This document shows, in pieces, positions 1-10,386 of a DNA stretch of 64,000 bases. The stretch's first letter is position 1. Every line of letters starts with the position of its first letter. Origin of the DNA: Bradyrhizobium daqingense (lineage in GTDB: Bacteria; Pseudomonadota; Alphaproteobacteria; Rhizobiales; Xanthobacteraceae); NCBI RefSeq assembly GCF_021044685.1, contig NZ_CP088014.1, positions 2,466,001 to 2,530,000 on the forward strand, read 5' to 3'. The notes under the pieces are model-generated. The model was not told the DNA's origin. It saw only the letters and a list, made by a program, of their open reading frames with translations, and did no database searches. Made by a program: the position numbers and the translations under genes.

Positions 1-70
1 TTGGACGATGGAAGCTTGGGTTTGCGATCTTTTTCATCAGAGCTGGAGCCAGCCCGCTTTTTCGGCAGAT

Positions 71-89
71 TGGAGGGGTTCAACCTCCA
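71..89. promoter_or_regulatory. Inverted repeat upstream of the ABC operon
   Basis: Arms TGGAGG and CCTCCA flank a 7-nt centre about 135 bases before the start of the first gene. It could be an operator or a leader hairpin. The 222 bases before that gene hold no other feature I can support, and no regulator gene for this operon lies in the window. Confidence 0.25.
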
Positions 90-222
90 GATCGCGCCAA
101 AACCCGCCGACCAGGGGCCGGAGCCCTGGCCGGGGAGGGGATGCGCGGAAGGAAATGCGGAAGGCGCTTCGGCCGGAGACTTGTCGGCACGTCACCTCAT
201 TCCGGTATGGAGATCGGACCAC

Positions 223-1257
223 ATGAAGACTTTTCGCCTTCTGGCCGCGGTCAGCATCGCAGCCCTCATTGCCGTCCCGTCGGCCGTCTCGGCCCAGCAA
301 AAGACGCTCTATGTCGCCGGCTATGGCGGCTCGTTCGAGAAGACCATTCGCGACGAGGTGATCCCGGCGTTCGAGAAGGAGAACGGCGTCAAGGTCGAGT
401 ACGTCGCCGGCAACTCCACCGACACGCTGGCCAAGCTCCAGGCGCAGAAGGGCAACCAGCAGATCGACGTCGCCATCGTCGATGACGGCCCGATGTACCA
501 AGCGATCCAGCTCGGCTTCTGCGGCAAGCTCGAGGGACTGCCGGCCGATCTCTACGACACCGCGCGCTTCAAGGACGATCGCGCGGTCGCGATCGGCATC
601 GTCGCGACCGGCCTGATGTACAACACCAAGGTGTTCAAGGAGAAAGGCTGGGCGCCGCCGACCTCTTGGAACGATCTGAAGGACACGAAATACGCCAAGC
701 AGCTGGTGATCCCGCCGATCAACAACACCTATGGCCTGGAAGCGCTGGTGATGCTGTCGAAGATGAACGGCGGCGGCGAGACCAATGTCGAGTCCGGCTT
801 CAAGATCTTCAAGGAGCAGATCAATCCGAACGTGCTGGCTTATGAGCCGTCGCCCGGCAAGATGACCGAGCTGTTCCAGTCCGGTCAGGCCGTGATCGCA
901 GTGTGGGGCACCGGCCGCGTGCAGAGCTTTGCCAACACCGGCTTCCCCGTCGACTTCGTCTATCCGAAGGAAGGCGCGGCAACGCTGCTGACGACGGCGT
1001 GTCCGATCAACAAGCCCAATGCCTCGCCGCTCGCTGCGAGCTTCGTCAAGATGCTGCTCGATCCCAAGATCCAGCTCGTGTTGCTCAAGGATTACGGTTA
1101 TGGCCCAGTGCTGAAATCGTTGGTGATCCCGCCCGAGCTCGGCAAGATGGCGCCGATCGGCGAGCGCGCGGCCAAGCTTTACAATCCGGATTGGACCGTC
1201 ATCAACGAAAAGCGCGAGGAGTGGACCAAGCGCTGGAATCGCGAGGTCGAGCGCTGA
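223..1257 (+). CDS. ABC transporter periplasmic substrate-binding protein (spermidine/putrescine-like)
   Basis: This is a 344-residue extracellular solute-binding protein of the PotD/SBP_bac_8 type. Residues 1-24 form a Sec signal peptide (MKTFRLLAAV core, cleavage near AVSA-QQ), followed by the usual first strand TLYVAGYGGSFEK. I chose the ATG at 223 because the open frame upstream has no signal sequence and this ATG sits directly before the hydrophobic segment. It heads an operon with its ATPase 27 bases downstream and two permeases. The family binds polyamines, opines or related small cations and anions. Linkage to FAD amine dehydrogenase genes suggests an amino-acid-derived ligand, which is inference. 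Confidence 0.9.
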   Translation: MKTFRLLAAVSIAALIAVPSAVSAQQKTLYVAGYGGSFEKTIRDEVIPAFEKENGVKVEYVAGNSTDTLAKLQAQKGNQQIDVAIVDDGPMYQAIQLGFCGKLEGLPADLYDTARFKDDRAVAIGIVATGLMYNTKVFKEKGWAPPTSWNDLKDTKYAKQLVIPPINNTYGLEALVMLSKMNGGGETNVESGFKIFKEQINPNVLAYEPSPGKMTELFQSGQAVIAVWGTGRVQSFANTGFPVDFVYPKEGAATLLTTACPINKPNASPLAASFVKMLLDPKIQLVLLKDYGYGPVLKSLVIPPELGKMAPIGERAAKLYNPDWTVINEKREEWTKRWNREVER

Positions 1258-1284
1258 CTTGATCGTCGCTAGCGGAGACAGCGC

Positions 1285-2321
<1,037 letters not shown>

Positions 2322-2325
<4 letters not shown>

Positions 2326-3197
2326 GTGCGGTCGCCGAGGAACGCAGCACGCGTGCGCCATGGGCGCTGACGGCGCCCGCTTTGATGCTGTTCGTCGGCG
2401 TGCTGCTGATCCCGCTGGCGATGACCGTGATGCTGTCGTTCCATGATTGGGGCCAGTACAAGGGCATCGAGCCGGTCTTCATCCTCAAGAACTGGCACGA
2501 GATCGCGACCGACCCCTATTACGCCGAGATGTTCTGGCGAACGTTTCGCATCGCGATCCTGACCACGCTGCTCACGGCCTTGTTCGGGGCGCCCGAAGCC
2601 TGCATCCTCAACCGTATGAGCGGCCGCTGGAAGAGCTTCTTCCTGCTGATCATTCTCGGGCCGCTGCTGATCTCCGTGGTGGCGCGCACGCTGGGCTGGG
2701 CGCTGCTGTTTGGCGGCAACAACGGGCTCGTCAACAAGCTCCTGATGTCGCTCGGGGTGATCGGCTCGCCGATTCCCTTCATGTTCACCGAAACCGGCAT
2801 GGTGATCGCGCTCGCGCATGTGATGATGCCGTTCATGGTGCTGTCGGTGTGGGCGGCCTTGCAGCGTCTCGATCCCCAGATCGAGAATGCCGCGATGTCG
2901 CTCGGCGCGAATCCTGCGACCATCATCCGCCGCATCATCATGCCGCAGATCATGCCCGGCGTGCTGTCGGGCGCCATCATCGTGTTCTCGCTCTCGGCCA
3001 GCGCCTTCGCGACGCCGGCGATCATCGGCGGCCGCCGGCTCAAGGTCGCGGCGACGCTCGCCTATGACGAATTCCTCAACACGCTGAACTGGCCGCTCGG
3101 TGCGGCCGTCGCAACGCTGCTGCTGGCCGCGCTTGTGCTGATCGTCGTCGGCAGCAACGCGCTGATCGAGCGCCGCTATGCGGAGGTGTTCCGATGA
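2322..3197 (+). CDS. ABC transporter permease (PotB-like)
   Basis: This 291-residue inner-membrane permease has about six hydrophobic segments. The ABC-coupling EAA loop is seen around ENAAMSLGANPATIIRRI. The open frame extends upstream into the ATPase gene, but the ATG at 2322 overlaps the ATPase stop (ATGA) and precedes a short cytoplasmic leader and first membrane segment, so I use it. It also overlaps the next permease gene by ATGA. It should form the heterodimeric channel with the product of 3194-4000. Confidence 0.92.
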
Positions 3198-4000
3198 GAC
3201 GGAACGGCCCGCTCGCCCTGATCTTCCACGCCGTCTTCGTCGTGGTCATGGTGGCGCCGATCCTGGTGGTTTGCCTGGTCGCGTTCACGCCCGAGGGATA
3301 TTTGTCGCTGCCGACCAACGGCTTTTCGCTGCGCTGGTTCAGGACGATCGCGAACTATCCGGAATTCGTCCACGCCTTCTGGGTCAGCCTCGGGCTCGGC
3401 GCGCTGTCGTCCCTGGTGGCGCTGCTGTTCGCGGTGCCGGCGGCGCTCGCGATCGCGCGCTATCGCTTTCGCGGTCGCGACGCCTTGGCAGCCCTGTTCC
3501 TGTCGCCGCTGATGATCCCGCATGTCGTGCTCGGCATCGCCTTCCTGCGCTTCTTCACCTCCGCCGGGCTCGGGGGCAGCTTCGTGGCGCTGCTCGTTGC
3601 GCATGTCATCATTGTATTTCCGTTCGCGCTGCGGCTGACACTGGCGGCCGCGACCGGCATGGACCGCACGGTCGAGATGGCGGCGGTCTCGCTCGGCGCC
3701 GGCGGCTGGACGCTGTTCCGCCGCGTGACGCTGCCGCTGATCCTACCCGGTGTCATCAGCGGCTGGGCGCTCGCCTTCATCCAGTCCTTCGACGATCTCA
3801 CCATGACCGTCTTCCTCGCGGCACCGGGCGCGGAGACATTGCCGGTGCGCATGTTCCTCTACATCCAGGACAACATCGATCCGCTGGTGACGTCGGTCTC
3901 GGCTTGCGTGATCGCGATCACCATGGGCGCCCTCATTGTGCTCGACCGCTTCTACGGACTCGACCGCGTGCTCGCCGGCAAGGGCGATACGGGACGATAG
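3194..4000 (+). CDS. ABC transporter permease (PotC-like)
   Basis: This 268-residue second permease has an N-terminal membrane anchor (LIFHAVFVVVMVAPILVV), five further hydrophobic segments and an EAA loop near EMAAVSLGAGGWTLFRRV. Order and size match PotC-type partners. Its start overlaps the previous stop, and the following oxidoreductase begins 8 bases after its stop, tying import to catabolism in one transcript. Confidence 0.92.
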   Translation: MRRNGPLALIFHAVFVVVMVAPILVVCLVAFTPEGYLSLPTNGFSLRWFRTIANYPEFVHAFWVSLGLGALSSLVALLFAVPAALAIARYRFRGRDALAALFLSPLMIPHVVLGIAFLRFFTSAGLGGSFVALLVAHVIIVFPFALRLTLAAATGMDRTVEMAAVSLGAGGWTLFRRVTLPLILPGVISGWALAFIQSFDDLTMTVFLAAPGAETLPVRMFLYIQDNIDPLVTSVSACVIAITMGALIVLDRFYGLDRVLAGKGDTGR

Positions 4001-4008
4001 GAGAACCT

Positions 4009-5205
4009 ATGCCTAAAGCGTTTTCGAGCGAAGTGGACGCCGGTTCGCGTAGAGAAAACGCGTCAAAACAGAAGTCTGACTATGACGTCGCCGTGGTCGG
4101 CGGCGGATTGCTCGGCTCCGCCATTGCCTGGGGCCTCGGCCGGCTCGGCAAGAGCGTGGCCGTGCTAGACGAAGGCGACATCACCAAGCGCGCCTCCCGC
4201 GCGAACTTTGCGTTGGTTTGGGTCCAGAGCAAGGGCCTGGGCATGCCGGCCTACACCGTGTGGACCGTGCAGGCATCACAAGCGTGGGGCCGGCTTGCCT
4301 CCGAACTGAAGCAACAGACCGGCCTCGACGTCTCGCTTCAGCAGAACGGCGGCTTCCACCTCACGCTGGGTGAAGACGAATTCGGCCAGCGCACCGAGCT
4401 CGTCAAGCGCATGCACAACCAAGCCGGCGCCGCCGACTACAAGATGGAAATGTTGCCCGCCTCCGAAGTGAAGAAGGCGCTGCCGCTGATCGGGCCGGAG
4501 GTCTCCGGCGGCAGCTATTGTCCGCTCGATGGTCACGTCAATTCGCTGCGCACGTTCCGTGCGTTCCACACCGGCTTCAAGGTGTTCGGCATCGACTATT
4601 TTCCGGAGCGTCCGGTCTCGGCGATCAGCAAGAGCGGCGGCGAATTTCGCCTGACCACGCCGCAGGGCGAGCTGCGCGCCGCCAAGATCGTGCTGGCCGC
4701 CGGCAACGCCAACCAGACGCTGGCGCCGATGGTCGGCCTTTACGCGCCGATGGGGCCGACGCGCGGCCAGATCGTGGTGACCGAGCGCACCATGCCGTTC
4801 CTGCCGCATCCGCTGACGACGATCCGCCAGACCGACGAGGGCACGGTGATGATCGGCGACAGCAAGGAGGACGAGCTGGATGATCGCGCGCTGAAGCACT
4901 CGATCAGCGCCGTGATGACCGATCGCGCCCAGCGCATGTTCCCGCATCTGTCGCGGCTCAACGTGGTCAGGAGCTGGGCCGGCATCCGCGTCATGCCGCA
5001 GGACGGCTTTCCGATCTACGACCAGTCGGAGACGCATCCCGGCGCCTTCGTCGCCTGCTGCCATTCCGGCGTGACGCTCGCCTCCAACCACGCCTTCGAG
5101 ATCGCGCGCATGGTGGTGCAGGGCGCGCTGGAGCCGAAGCTGGTCGGCGCGTTCTCTGCGAGCCGCTTCGGCGGCGTGGGCGCTGCGAACAACAGCGGCT
5201 ATTAG
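4009..5205 (+). CDS. FAD-dependent oxidoreductase, DAO family (beta-type subunit)
   Basis: This 398-residue protein of the D-amino acid/glycine/sarcosine oxidase superfamily has a dinucleotide-binding VAVVGGGLLGSAIA at about residues 28-41 and the C-terminal strand WAGIRVMPQDGFPIYD seen in DAO enzymes. It begins at ATG 4009 behind TAGGAG. About 25 polar residues precede the FAD motif and no signal peptide is seen. With the small [2Fe-2S] protein and the FAD/NAD protein that follow, it reproduces the beta-gamma-alpha order of opine, D-hydroxyproline and Hcn-type dehydrogenases. It should oxidise a C-N bond of an imported amino-acid derivative to an imine. The substrate is unresolved. Confidence 0.85.
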   Translation: MPKAFSSEVDAGSRRENASKQKSDYDVAVVGGGLLGSAIAWGLGRLGKSVAVLDEGDITKRASRANFALVWVQSKGLGMPAYTVWTVQASQAWGRLASELKQQTGLDVSLQQNGGFHLTLGEDEFGQRTELVKRMHNQAGAADYKMEMLPASEVKKALPLIGPEVSGGSYCPLDGHVNSLRTFRAFHTGFKVFGIDYFPERPVSAISKSGGEFRLTTPQGELRAAKIVLAAGNANQTLAPMVGLYAPMGPTRGQIVVTERTMPFLPHPLTTIRQTDEGTVMIGDSKEDELDDRALKHSISAVMTDRAQRMFPHLSRLNVVRSWAGIRVMPQDGFPIYDQSETHPGAFVACCHSGVTLASNHAFEIARMVVQGALEPKLVGAFSASRFGGVGAANNSGY

Positions 5206-5232
5206 CGATATTGAAGGAGCCAAGAGGCATCC

Positions 5233-5529
5233 ATGTTTAGACGATCCGAACAGGACAAGCGTCCTCAGGTGCAGATCTTCGTCGACGGCGTTGCCGTCGC
5301 GGCGCGCCAGGGCGACACCGTTTCCGCGGCGCTATTGGCCTCCGGCGTTGACGCGCGACGCTCGACTGCGGTGAGCGGCGCGCCGCGGCTGCCCTATTGC
5401 ATGATGGGCGTGTGCTTCGACTGCCTCGTCACCATCGATGGCGTCGGCAACCGCCAGGGCTGCCTCGTGCCCGTCGCCGAGGGCATGCAAGTCGAGATCC
5501 AGAAGGGCAAGCGGGAGATCGGAAGATGA
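5233..5529 (+). CDS. (2Fe-2S)-binding small subunit (gamma-type)
   Basis: This 98-residue ferredoxin-like subunit has four cysteines in a C-X4-C-X2-C-X12-C pattern, starting at YCMMGVCFDC, as in plant-type [2Fe-2S] folds of HcnA, OoxC-like and sarcosine-oxidase-related subunits. It would pass electrons between the FAD centres of the two flanking subunits. The next gene starts inside its stop codon (ATGA at 5526), consistent with fixed stoichiometry. Confidence 0.85.
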   Translation: MFRRSEQDKRPQVQIFVDGVAVAARQGDTVSAALLASGVDARRSTAVSGAPRLPYCMMGVCFDCLVTIDGVGNRQGCLVPVAEGMQVEIQKGKREIGR

Positions 5530-6944
5530 GTGTGGCTCCCAAGCGCGAAGCCTATGACGTCGTGGTGATCGGCGCCGGCCCGGCAGGCCTGGCCGCTGCA
5601 GCGACATCCGCCGAAGCCGGTCTTTCGACGCTGCTGCTCGAGGAGAACATCGGCCCCGGCGGCCAGGTGTTTCGCGCCATCTCCTCGACGCCGGTCACGG
5701 AGCGCGATCAACTCGGCGCGGACTATTGGGCCGGTGCCGACCTCGTGCAGGCGTTGCGCGCGAGCAATGCCGAGGTCATCCATCGTGCCACCGTTTGGAG
5801 CCTCGATCGCAACCTCGATATCGCCGTGTCGATCGGCAGCGCGTCCGCGTTCATCAACGCGAAGCGCGTGATCCTCGCGACCGGCGCGCTGGAGCGGCCG
5901 TTCCCGATACCGGGCTGGACGCTGCCGGGCGTGATGACCGCCGGCGCGGCGCAGACCATGCTCAAGTCATCGGCGCTGGTGCCCGACGGCCGCACGGTGA
6001 TCGCGGGGCAGGGGCCGCTGCTCTGGCTGCTCGCCGCGCAGATTTTGCGTCTCGGTGGCCGCATCGACCGCATCCTCGATACCACCGAGCGCGGCAATTA
6101 CTTCGCCGCGCTTCCGCATGCCTTCGGCTTCCTGACCTCGCCCTATTTTGCCAAGGGCCTGTCGATGATGCGCGAGGTGAAGGCGAAGGTGCAGGTGGTC
6201 TCCGCCGTCACCGATCTCGCCGCATCCGGCGACGGCCAGCTGGCGAATGTGAGCTATGTCGCTGGTGGCCACCGCGAGACCATCCCCGCTGATCTGCTGT
6301 TGCTGCATCAGGGCGTCGTGCCCAACGTCAATCTGGCGATGGCGGCCGGCGTCGAGCACCGTTGGGACGATCTGCAATTGTGCTGGTCGCCGGTGCTGGA
6401 CGCGAGCGGCGAATCGTCGGTCGCAGGCATCGCGATCGCCGGCGATGGCGCCGGCATTGGTGGCGCCAATGCCGCCGTGGTGCGCGGGCGGATTGCTGCG
6501 CGCGCAGCGGTGGAAGCCCTGGCGCCAGCGGCCGCCGCGAAGCTCGCGCCGATGGCAACGTTGCGCGCTGATCTCGCCAAGGCCGAGCGCGGCCGCGTCT
6601 TCCTCGACACGCTGTTCCGCCCGTCGCCGCAGTTCCGCATTCCCTCGGGCGATACCATCGTCTGTCGCTGCGAGGAGGTGACGGCAAAGGACATTCTCGA
6701 TTCCGTCGCGATCGGCGCGACGGGACCGAACCAACTCAAGGCCTATCGCCGCACCGGCATGGGCCCGTGCCAGGGCCGGCTCTGCGGTCTCACCGTCACC
6801 GAGCTGATGGCGCAGGCGCGTGGGAAGACGCCGCAGGAGATCGGCTACTATAGGCTGCGCGCGCCGGTGAAGCCGATCACGCTCGCCGAGCTCGCCGCCG
6901 TTCCCAAGAGCGAGGCGGACGTCAAGGCGGTGGTGCGCGGATGA
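5526..6944 (+). CDS. FAD/NAD(P)-binding oxidoreductase (alpha-type subunit, BFD-like [2Fe-2S] C-terminus)
   Basis: This 472-residue pyridine-nucleotide-disulfide-type flavoprotein has a first nucleotide motif VVVIGAGPAGLAAAA near the N-terminus and a second GDGAGIGGANAAVVRG in the middle. The C-terminal cysteine set CRC and, 38 residues on, GPCQGRLC is the BFD/Fer2_BFD-like cluster seen in HcnB, OoxA and LhpE/F-type alpha subunits. The start at 5526 overlaps the preceding stop; the longer open frame upstream is read-through of the small subunit. It should complete the multi-subunit dehydrogenase and hand electrons to the respiratory chain. This is known for relatives and inferred here. Confidence 0.87.
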   Translation: MSVAPKREAYDVVVIGAGPAGLAAAATSAEAGLSTLLLEENIGPGGQVFRAISSTPVTERDQLGADYWAGADLVQALRASNAEVIHRATVWSLDRNLDIAVSIGSASAFINAKRVILATGALERPFPIPGWTLPGVMTAGAAQTMLKSSALVPDGRTVIAGQGPLLWLLAAQILRLGGRIDRILDTTERGNYFAALPHAFGFLTSPYFAKGLSMMREVKAKVQVVSAVTDLAASGDGQLANVSYVAGGHRETIPADLLLLHQGVVPNVNLAMAAGVEHRWDDLQLCWSPVLDASGESSVAGIAIAGDGAGIGGANAAVVRGRIAARAAVEALAPAAAAKLAPMATLRADLAKAERGRVFLDTLFRPSPQFRIPSGDTIVCRCEEVTAKDILDSVAIGATGPNQLKAYRRTGMGPCQGRLCGLTVTELMAQARGKTPQEIGYYRLRAPVKPITLAELAAVPKSEADVKAVVRG

Positions 6945-8061
6945 CCAGGAACGTGGATGCGATCGTCGTCGGCGGCGGCATCCACGGATGCTCGACGGCG
7001 CTGCATCTGTGCCTCGCCGGCTTGAAACCGGTGCTGATCGAGAAGGACTATGCCGGGCGGCACGCCTCCGGCGTCAATGCCGGCGGCGTGCGCCAGCTCG
7101 CGCGGCACATCCCCGAGATCCCGCTGTCGATCCGTTCGATGGGGATCTGGGAGAAGATCGGCGATCTCCTCGACGACGATTGCAGCTTCGAGAGCCACGG
7201 CCAGGTGCTGGTCGCGGAGAACGAGGAGGAGCTTGCGGTTTGCCGGACGCGCGTGGCCGAGCTCAACGCGCTCGGCTTCACCCATGAGGAGCTGATCGAC
7301 GCGGCTGAACTGCGCCGTCTCGTTCCGGCGGTTGCCGAGACCTGCCCCGGCGGCGTGGTCTCGCGCCGCGACGGCGCGGCCAATCCGGCGCAGACCACGA
7401 CGGCGTTCCGTCGCAAGGCCGAACAGTTAGGTGCGACCGTGCGCGAGGGCGTCGCGGCCGGCAATATCCGTCACAGCGGCGGCCTCTGGCACGTCGACGT
7501 CGGCGCGGACACTTTTGCCGCGCCGGTGCTCGTCAATGCTGCCGGTGCTTGGGCCGGGACAATCGCGGCCGCGCTCGGCGAGCCGGTTCCGGTCGAGACC
7601 GTGGCGCCGATGCTGATGATCACCTCGCGCGTGCCGCACTTCATCGATCCCGTCGTGATCCTGCGCGGGCGCAAATTGTCCTTCAAGCAGTTCTCCAACG
7701 GCACCGTTCTGATCGGCGGCGGCCATCTGGCGACGCCCTATCAGGACCGCAACGAGACGGTGCTGGACTGGAAAAGCCTTGCGACCAGCGCGCAGACCTG
7801 TTCGAGCTGTTCCCGGTGATGCGCAGCGCCACCATCGTGCGCGCCTGGGCCGGCATCGAAGCCAAGATGAAGGACGACATCCCCGTGTTCGGACCCAGCA
7901 GCCGTCACAAAGGTCTCTATCACCAGTTCGGCTTCTCGCTGCACGGCTTCCAGCTCGGCCCCGGCGCCGGCGCCGTCATGGCGGAGCTGATCGTCAATGG
8001 CGGCACCCAGACCCGAATCAGCGATCTCGGCATCGACCGCTTCCATCCCACCACGCTCTAA
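6941..8061 (+). pseudogene. Second FAD-dependent DAO-family oxidoreductase, interrupted by a frameshift near 7797
   Basis: The first frame (6941-7819) encodes a DAO-type flavoprotein with VVGGGIHGCSTALHL at its N-terminus, and runs out after SLATSAQT into nonsense and TGA at 7817. The next frame continues without a gap as LFELFPVMRSATIVRAWAG and ends at TAA 8059-8061 with a normal DAO C-terminus. Restoring one base around 7797-7799 (CAGACC-TGTTC) gives SAQTLFELFPVMR and a full-length protein of about 373 residues, the family norm. It overlaps the alpha-subunit stop by ATGA. It may be a genuine recent pseudogene or a sequencing error. It is a second beta-type subunit in the same operon, so loss could be tolerated. 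Confidence 0.82.
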
Positions 8062-8076
8062 CAACAAGAGGACATC

Positions 8077-8424
8077 ATGAGCATCAGCCGCAGCATCCGC
8101 ACGCCGATCATGCACCGCGCCGTCGAAGCCAACGGCTTCGTCTTCCTCGGCGGCACCATTGCCGACGACACGTCGGTCTCGATGGGCGAGCAGACCCGAA
8201 ACATCCTCGGCAAGATCGCCGGTTATCTGAAGGAAGCCGGAACCGACAAGTCACGCGTTGTCAGCGCATCGATCTTCGTCACGGACCTCTCCAAGAAGAA
8301 GGAGATGGACGCGGCTTGGACCGAGTTCTTCGGCGACAATCTGCCGACCCGCGCCACCGTCGGCGTCGCCGATCTCGGCGGCAGCGCGCTGATCGAGGTG
8401 GTGGTCACCGCGCTCAAGGGCTGA
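8077..8424 (+). CDS. RidA/YjgF family imine (enamine) deaminase
   Basis: This 115-residue Rid protein carries the family pattern VFLGGTIADDTS at the N-terminus and LPTRATVGVADL followed by ALIEVVVTALK at the C-terminus, including the conserved arginine after the Pro-Thr. Rid proteins hydrolyse reactive imines released by FAD- or PLP-dependent amino-acid enzymes. Its place as the last gene of an amine-oxidoreductase operon fits that role: it would clear the imine product of the DAO subunits. Confidence 0.9.
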   Translation: MSISRSIRTPIMHRAVEANGFVFLGGTIADDTSVSMGEQTRNILGKIAGYLKEAGTDKSRVVSASIFVTDLSKKKEMDAAWTEFFGDNLPTRATVGVADLGGSALIEVVVTALKG

Positions 8425-8592
8425 TCGCCGGCCTATCGACGACAGCGCTTTCCGCGGCGCTGTCGTTCCCTCGAACAGCGGCTTGATCTTGCGCCTTTGC
8501 AGGACTAGTTAGAGGGCTCTCAATCAGGAACTTCGCAGCCATGGATTCTACCCCGACCGCAACGCCCATCCGCCTTGCTCACGGGGAATTCC

Positions 8593-10203
8593 ATGCCTGC
8601 TTCAATCATCCTGTCGAACCTCTCGCTGTCCACGCCTGACGGCCGTTCTCTTCTTTCAAGCATCGATCTGACTTTCGCTGCCGAGCGCACCGGTCTCGTC
8701 GGCCGCAACGGCGTCGGCAAGACGACGCTGCTTGCGTCGATCCTGGGCGAGCATGTTCCCCAGTCCGGGCGTGTTCTGATCAATGGCACCATCGGCCTGT
8801 TGCGCCAGGACGTTCAACCGCCCGCAGATAGCACGGTGGCTGATCTGTTCAGCGTGCGGCAGGCCCTGGAGCTGATGCGCCGTGCGGAGCGGGGCGACGC
8901 CTCGGCTGACGACATCGCCGCGATCGACTGGACGCTCGAAGCGCGGCTTCAGGCCGCGCTGGCGCGCCTCGGCTTCAACCCTTCTCCCGAGACGCAGCTG
9001 TCGCGCCTGTCCGGCGGCCAGATCACGCGCGTTCGTCTTGCCGCACTTGTGTTTGCCGAGCCCGACTTCCTGCTGCTCGACGAGCCCACCAACAATCTCG
9101 ACCGGGACGGACGCAAGGCGGTGACCGATCTCCTCGCCGGCTGGCGCGGCGGCGCAATCGTCGTCAGCCACGACCGGAACTTGCTCGAAACGATGGATGC
9201 GATCGTCGAGCTGACGTCGCTGGGCGCAACACGATACGGCGGCAATTGGAGCAGTTTTCGCGCGCAGAAAGCCGTCGAGCTCGCGGCCGTGAGACACGAT
9301 CTCGCGCATGCCGAGCGGCGCCTGTCTGAGATCGACGGCAAGGCCCAGGAGGCCGCCGAGCGGAAAGCGCGCAAGGACAGCGGTGGCAGGAAGAAGGGGG
9401 CGAAAGGTGACATGCCGCGCATCCTGGCCGGTGCACGCAGGGACCGCAGCGAGGATACCGGCGGCAAGAATGCGCAAATCGCCGAGCGGCGGCGCGCGGA
9501 CGCGCTCGACGCCGTCGATACGGCACGCCGCCGCATCGAAGTGCTTCAGCCGCTGTCGGTAAAGCTACCTGTGACTGGCCTGCCAGCGGGCCGGGAAGTG
9601 CTTTGGCTCGACGGCGTCAGCGCCGGCTATCGGCCGGAGCAGCCGGTCTTCCGCGATCTGTCGTTCACGATGGTCGGGCCGGAGCGTGTCGCGTTGGTCG
9701 GGCCCAACGGCTCGGGCAAGTCGACGCTGCTGAAGCTGATCGCCGGCGAGTTGCGCCCAATTGTGGGCACCGTGCGGGTCAGGCCCGATTTCGCGCTGTT
9801 CGACCAGAAAGTCAGCCTGCTCGATCCCGCCTTATCGATCCTGGAGAACTTCGGCCGTCTCAATCCAGCGGCGGGCACCAATGCGTGCCATGCCGCGCTG
9901 GCCCGGTTCATGTTTCGCGCCGATGCAGCGTTGCAGGTCGTCGGCAGCCTGAGCGGCGGCCAAGTGTTCCGTGCGGGGCTAGCCTGCGTGCTGGGCGGGA
10001 CGAGGCCGCCATCCCTGCTGATCCTGGACGAGCCGACCAATCATCTCGACATCGAGTCCACCGAAGCCGTTGAAGCTGGCTTGAGGGCCTATGACGGCGC
10101 GCTGCTTGTCGTCAGCCACGACCAGGCGTTCCTGCAGGCGATCCGAATTACGCGACGGCTCGATCTTGCCGCCGGGATGCGCGCCAATGGTGAGATCATC
10201 TGA
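8593..10203 (+). CDS. ABC-F family ATPase (tandem ABC, soluble)
   Basis: This 536-residue protein has two ABC cassettes and no membrane segments. Cassette one has GRNGVGKT (residues 37-44), [12 protein letters not shown] and [11 protein letters not shown]. Cassette two has GPNGSGKST near residue 371, [12 protein letters not shown] and [12 protein letters not shown] lysine/arginine-rich linker joins them. This is the layout of ABC-F translation factors (EttA, Uup, YheS, YbiT), which act on ribosomes rather than in transport. I use ATG 8593; an in-frame TTG at 8575 is possible. It stands alone, with dctA convergent downstream. Confidence 0.88.
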   Translation: MPASIILSNLSLSTPDGRSLLSSIDLTFAAERTGLVGRNGVGKTTLLASILGEHVPQSGRVLINGTIGLLRQDVQPPADSTVADLFSVRQALELMRRAERGDASADDIAAIDWTLEARLQAALARLGFNPSPETQLSRLSGGQITRVRLAALVFAEPDFLLLDEPTNNLDRDGRKAVTDLLAGWRGGAIVVSHDRNLLETMDAIVELTSLGATRYGGNWSSFRAQKAVELAAVRHDLAHAERRLSEIDGKAQEAAERKARKDSGGRKKGAKGDMPRILAGARRDRSEDTGGKNAQIAERRRADALDAVDTARRRIEVLQPLSVKLPVTGLPAGREVLWLDGVSAGYRPEQPVFRDLSFTMVGPERVALVGPNGSGKSTLLKLIAGELRPIVGTVRVRPDFALFDQKVSLLDPALSILENFGRLNPAAGTNACHAALARFMFRADAALQVVGSLSGGQVFRAGLACVLGGTRPPSLLILDEPTNHLDIESTEAVEAGLRAYDGALLVVSHDQAFLQAIRITRRLDLAAGMRANGEII

Positions 10204-10242
10204 TCTCACCCCCGGTCAAAATGTGGTGGAGAATATCAAAAG

Positions 10243-10270
10243 CCCGACGCCCTGCCCCCAGCGCGTCGGG
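10243..10270 (-). terminator. Stem-loop terminator for dctA (minus strand)
   Basis: Arms CCCGACGC and GCGTCGGG enclose a 12-nt loop. Read on the minus strand the stem is followed by GCTTTTG, so it best serves the dctA transcript that ends about 120 bases away. On the plus strand no T-run follows. Confidence 0.55.
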
Positions 10271-10386
10271 CGGAAAAACTGAGTATCAATCCGTGATCCC
10301 AACGCCATTGTTGTGACTCGTGCTGCGTCAATTTTCTACTCCGGGAAACTACCGCACTGGAATGGAACCGGAGTTCTGCCGCGCGA

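Noticed and set aside
4009..8061. Hydrogen cyanide synthase HcnABC
   Set aside because: The subunit set is similar, but the same layout serves opine and hydroxyproline dehydrogenases; the ABC importer and RidA favour catabolism, so no hcn symbol is given.
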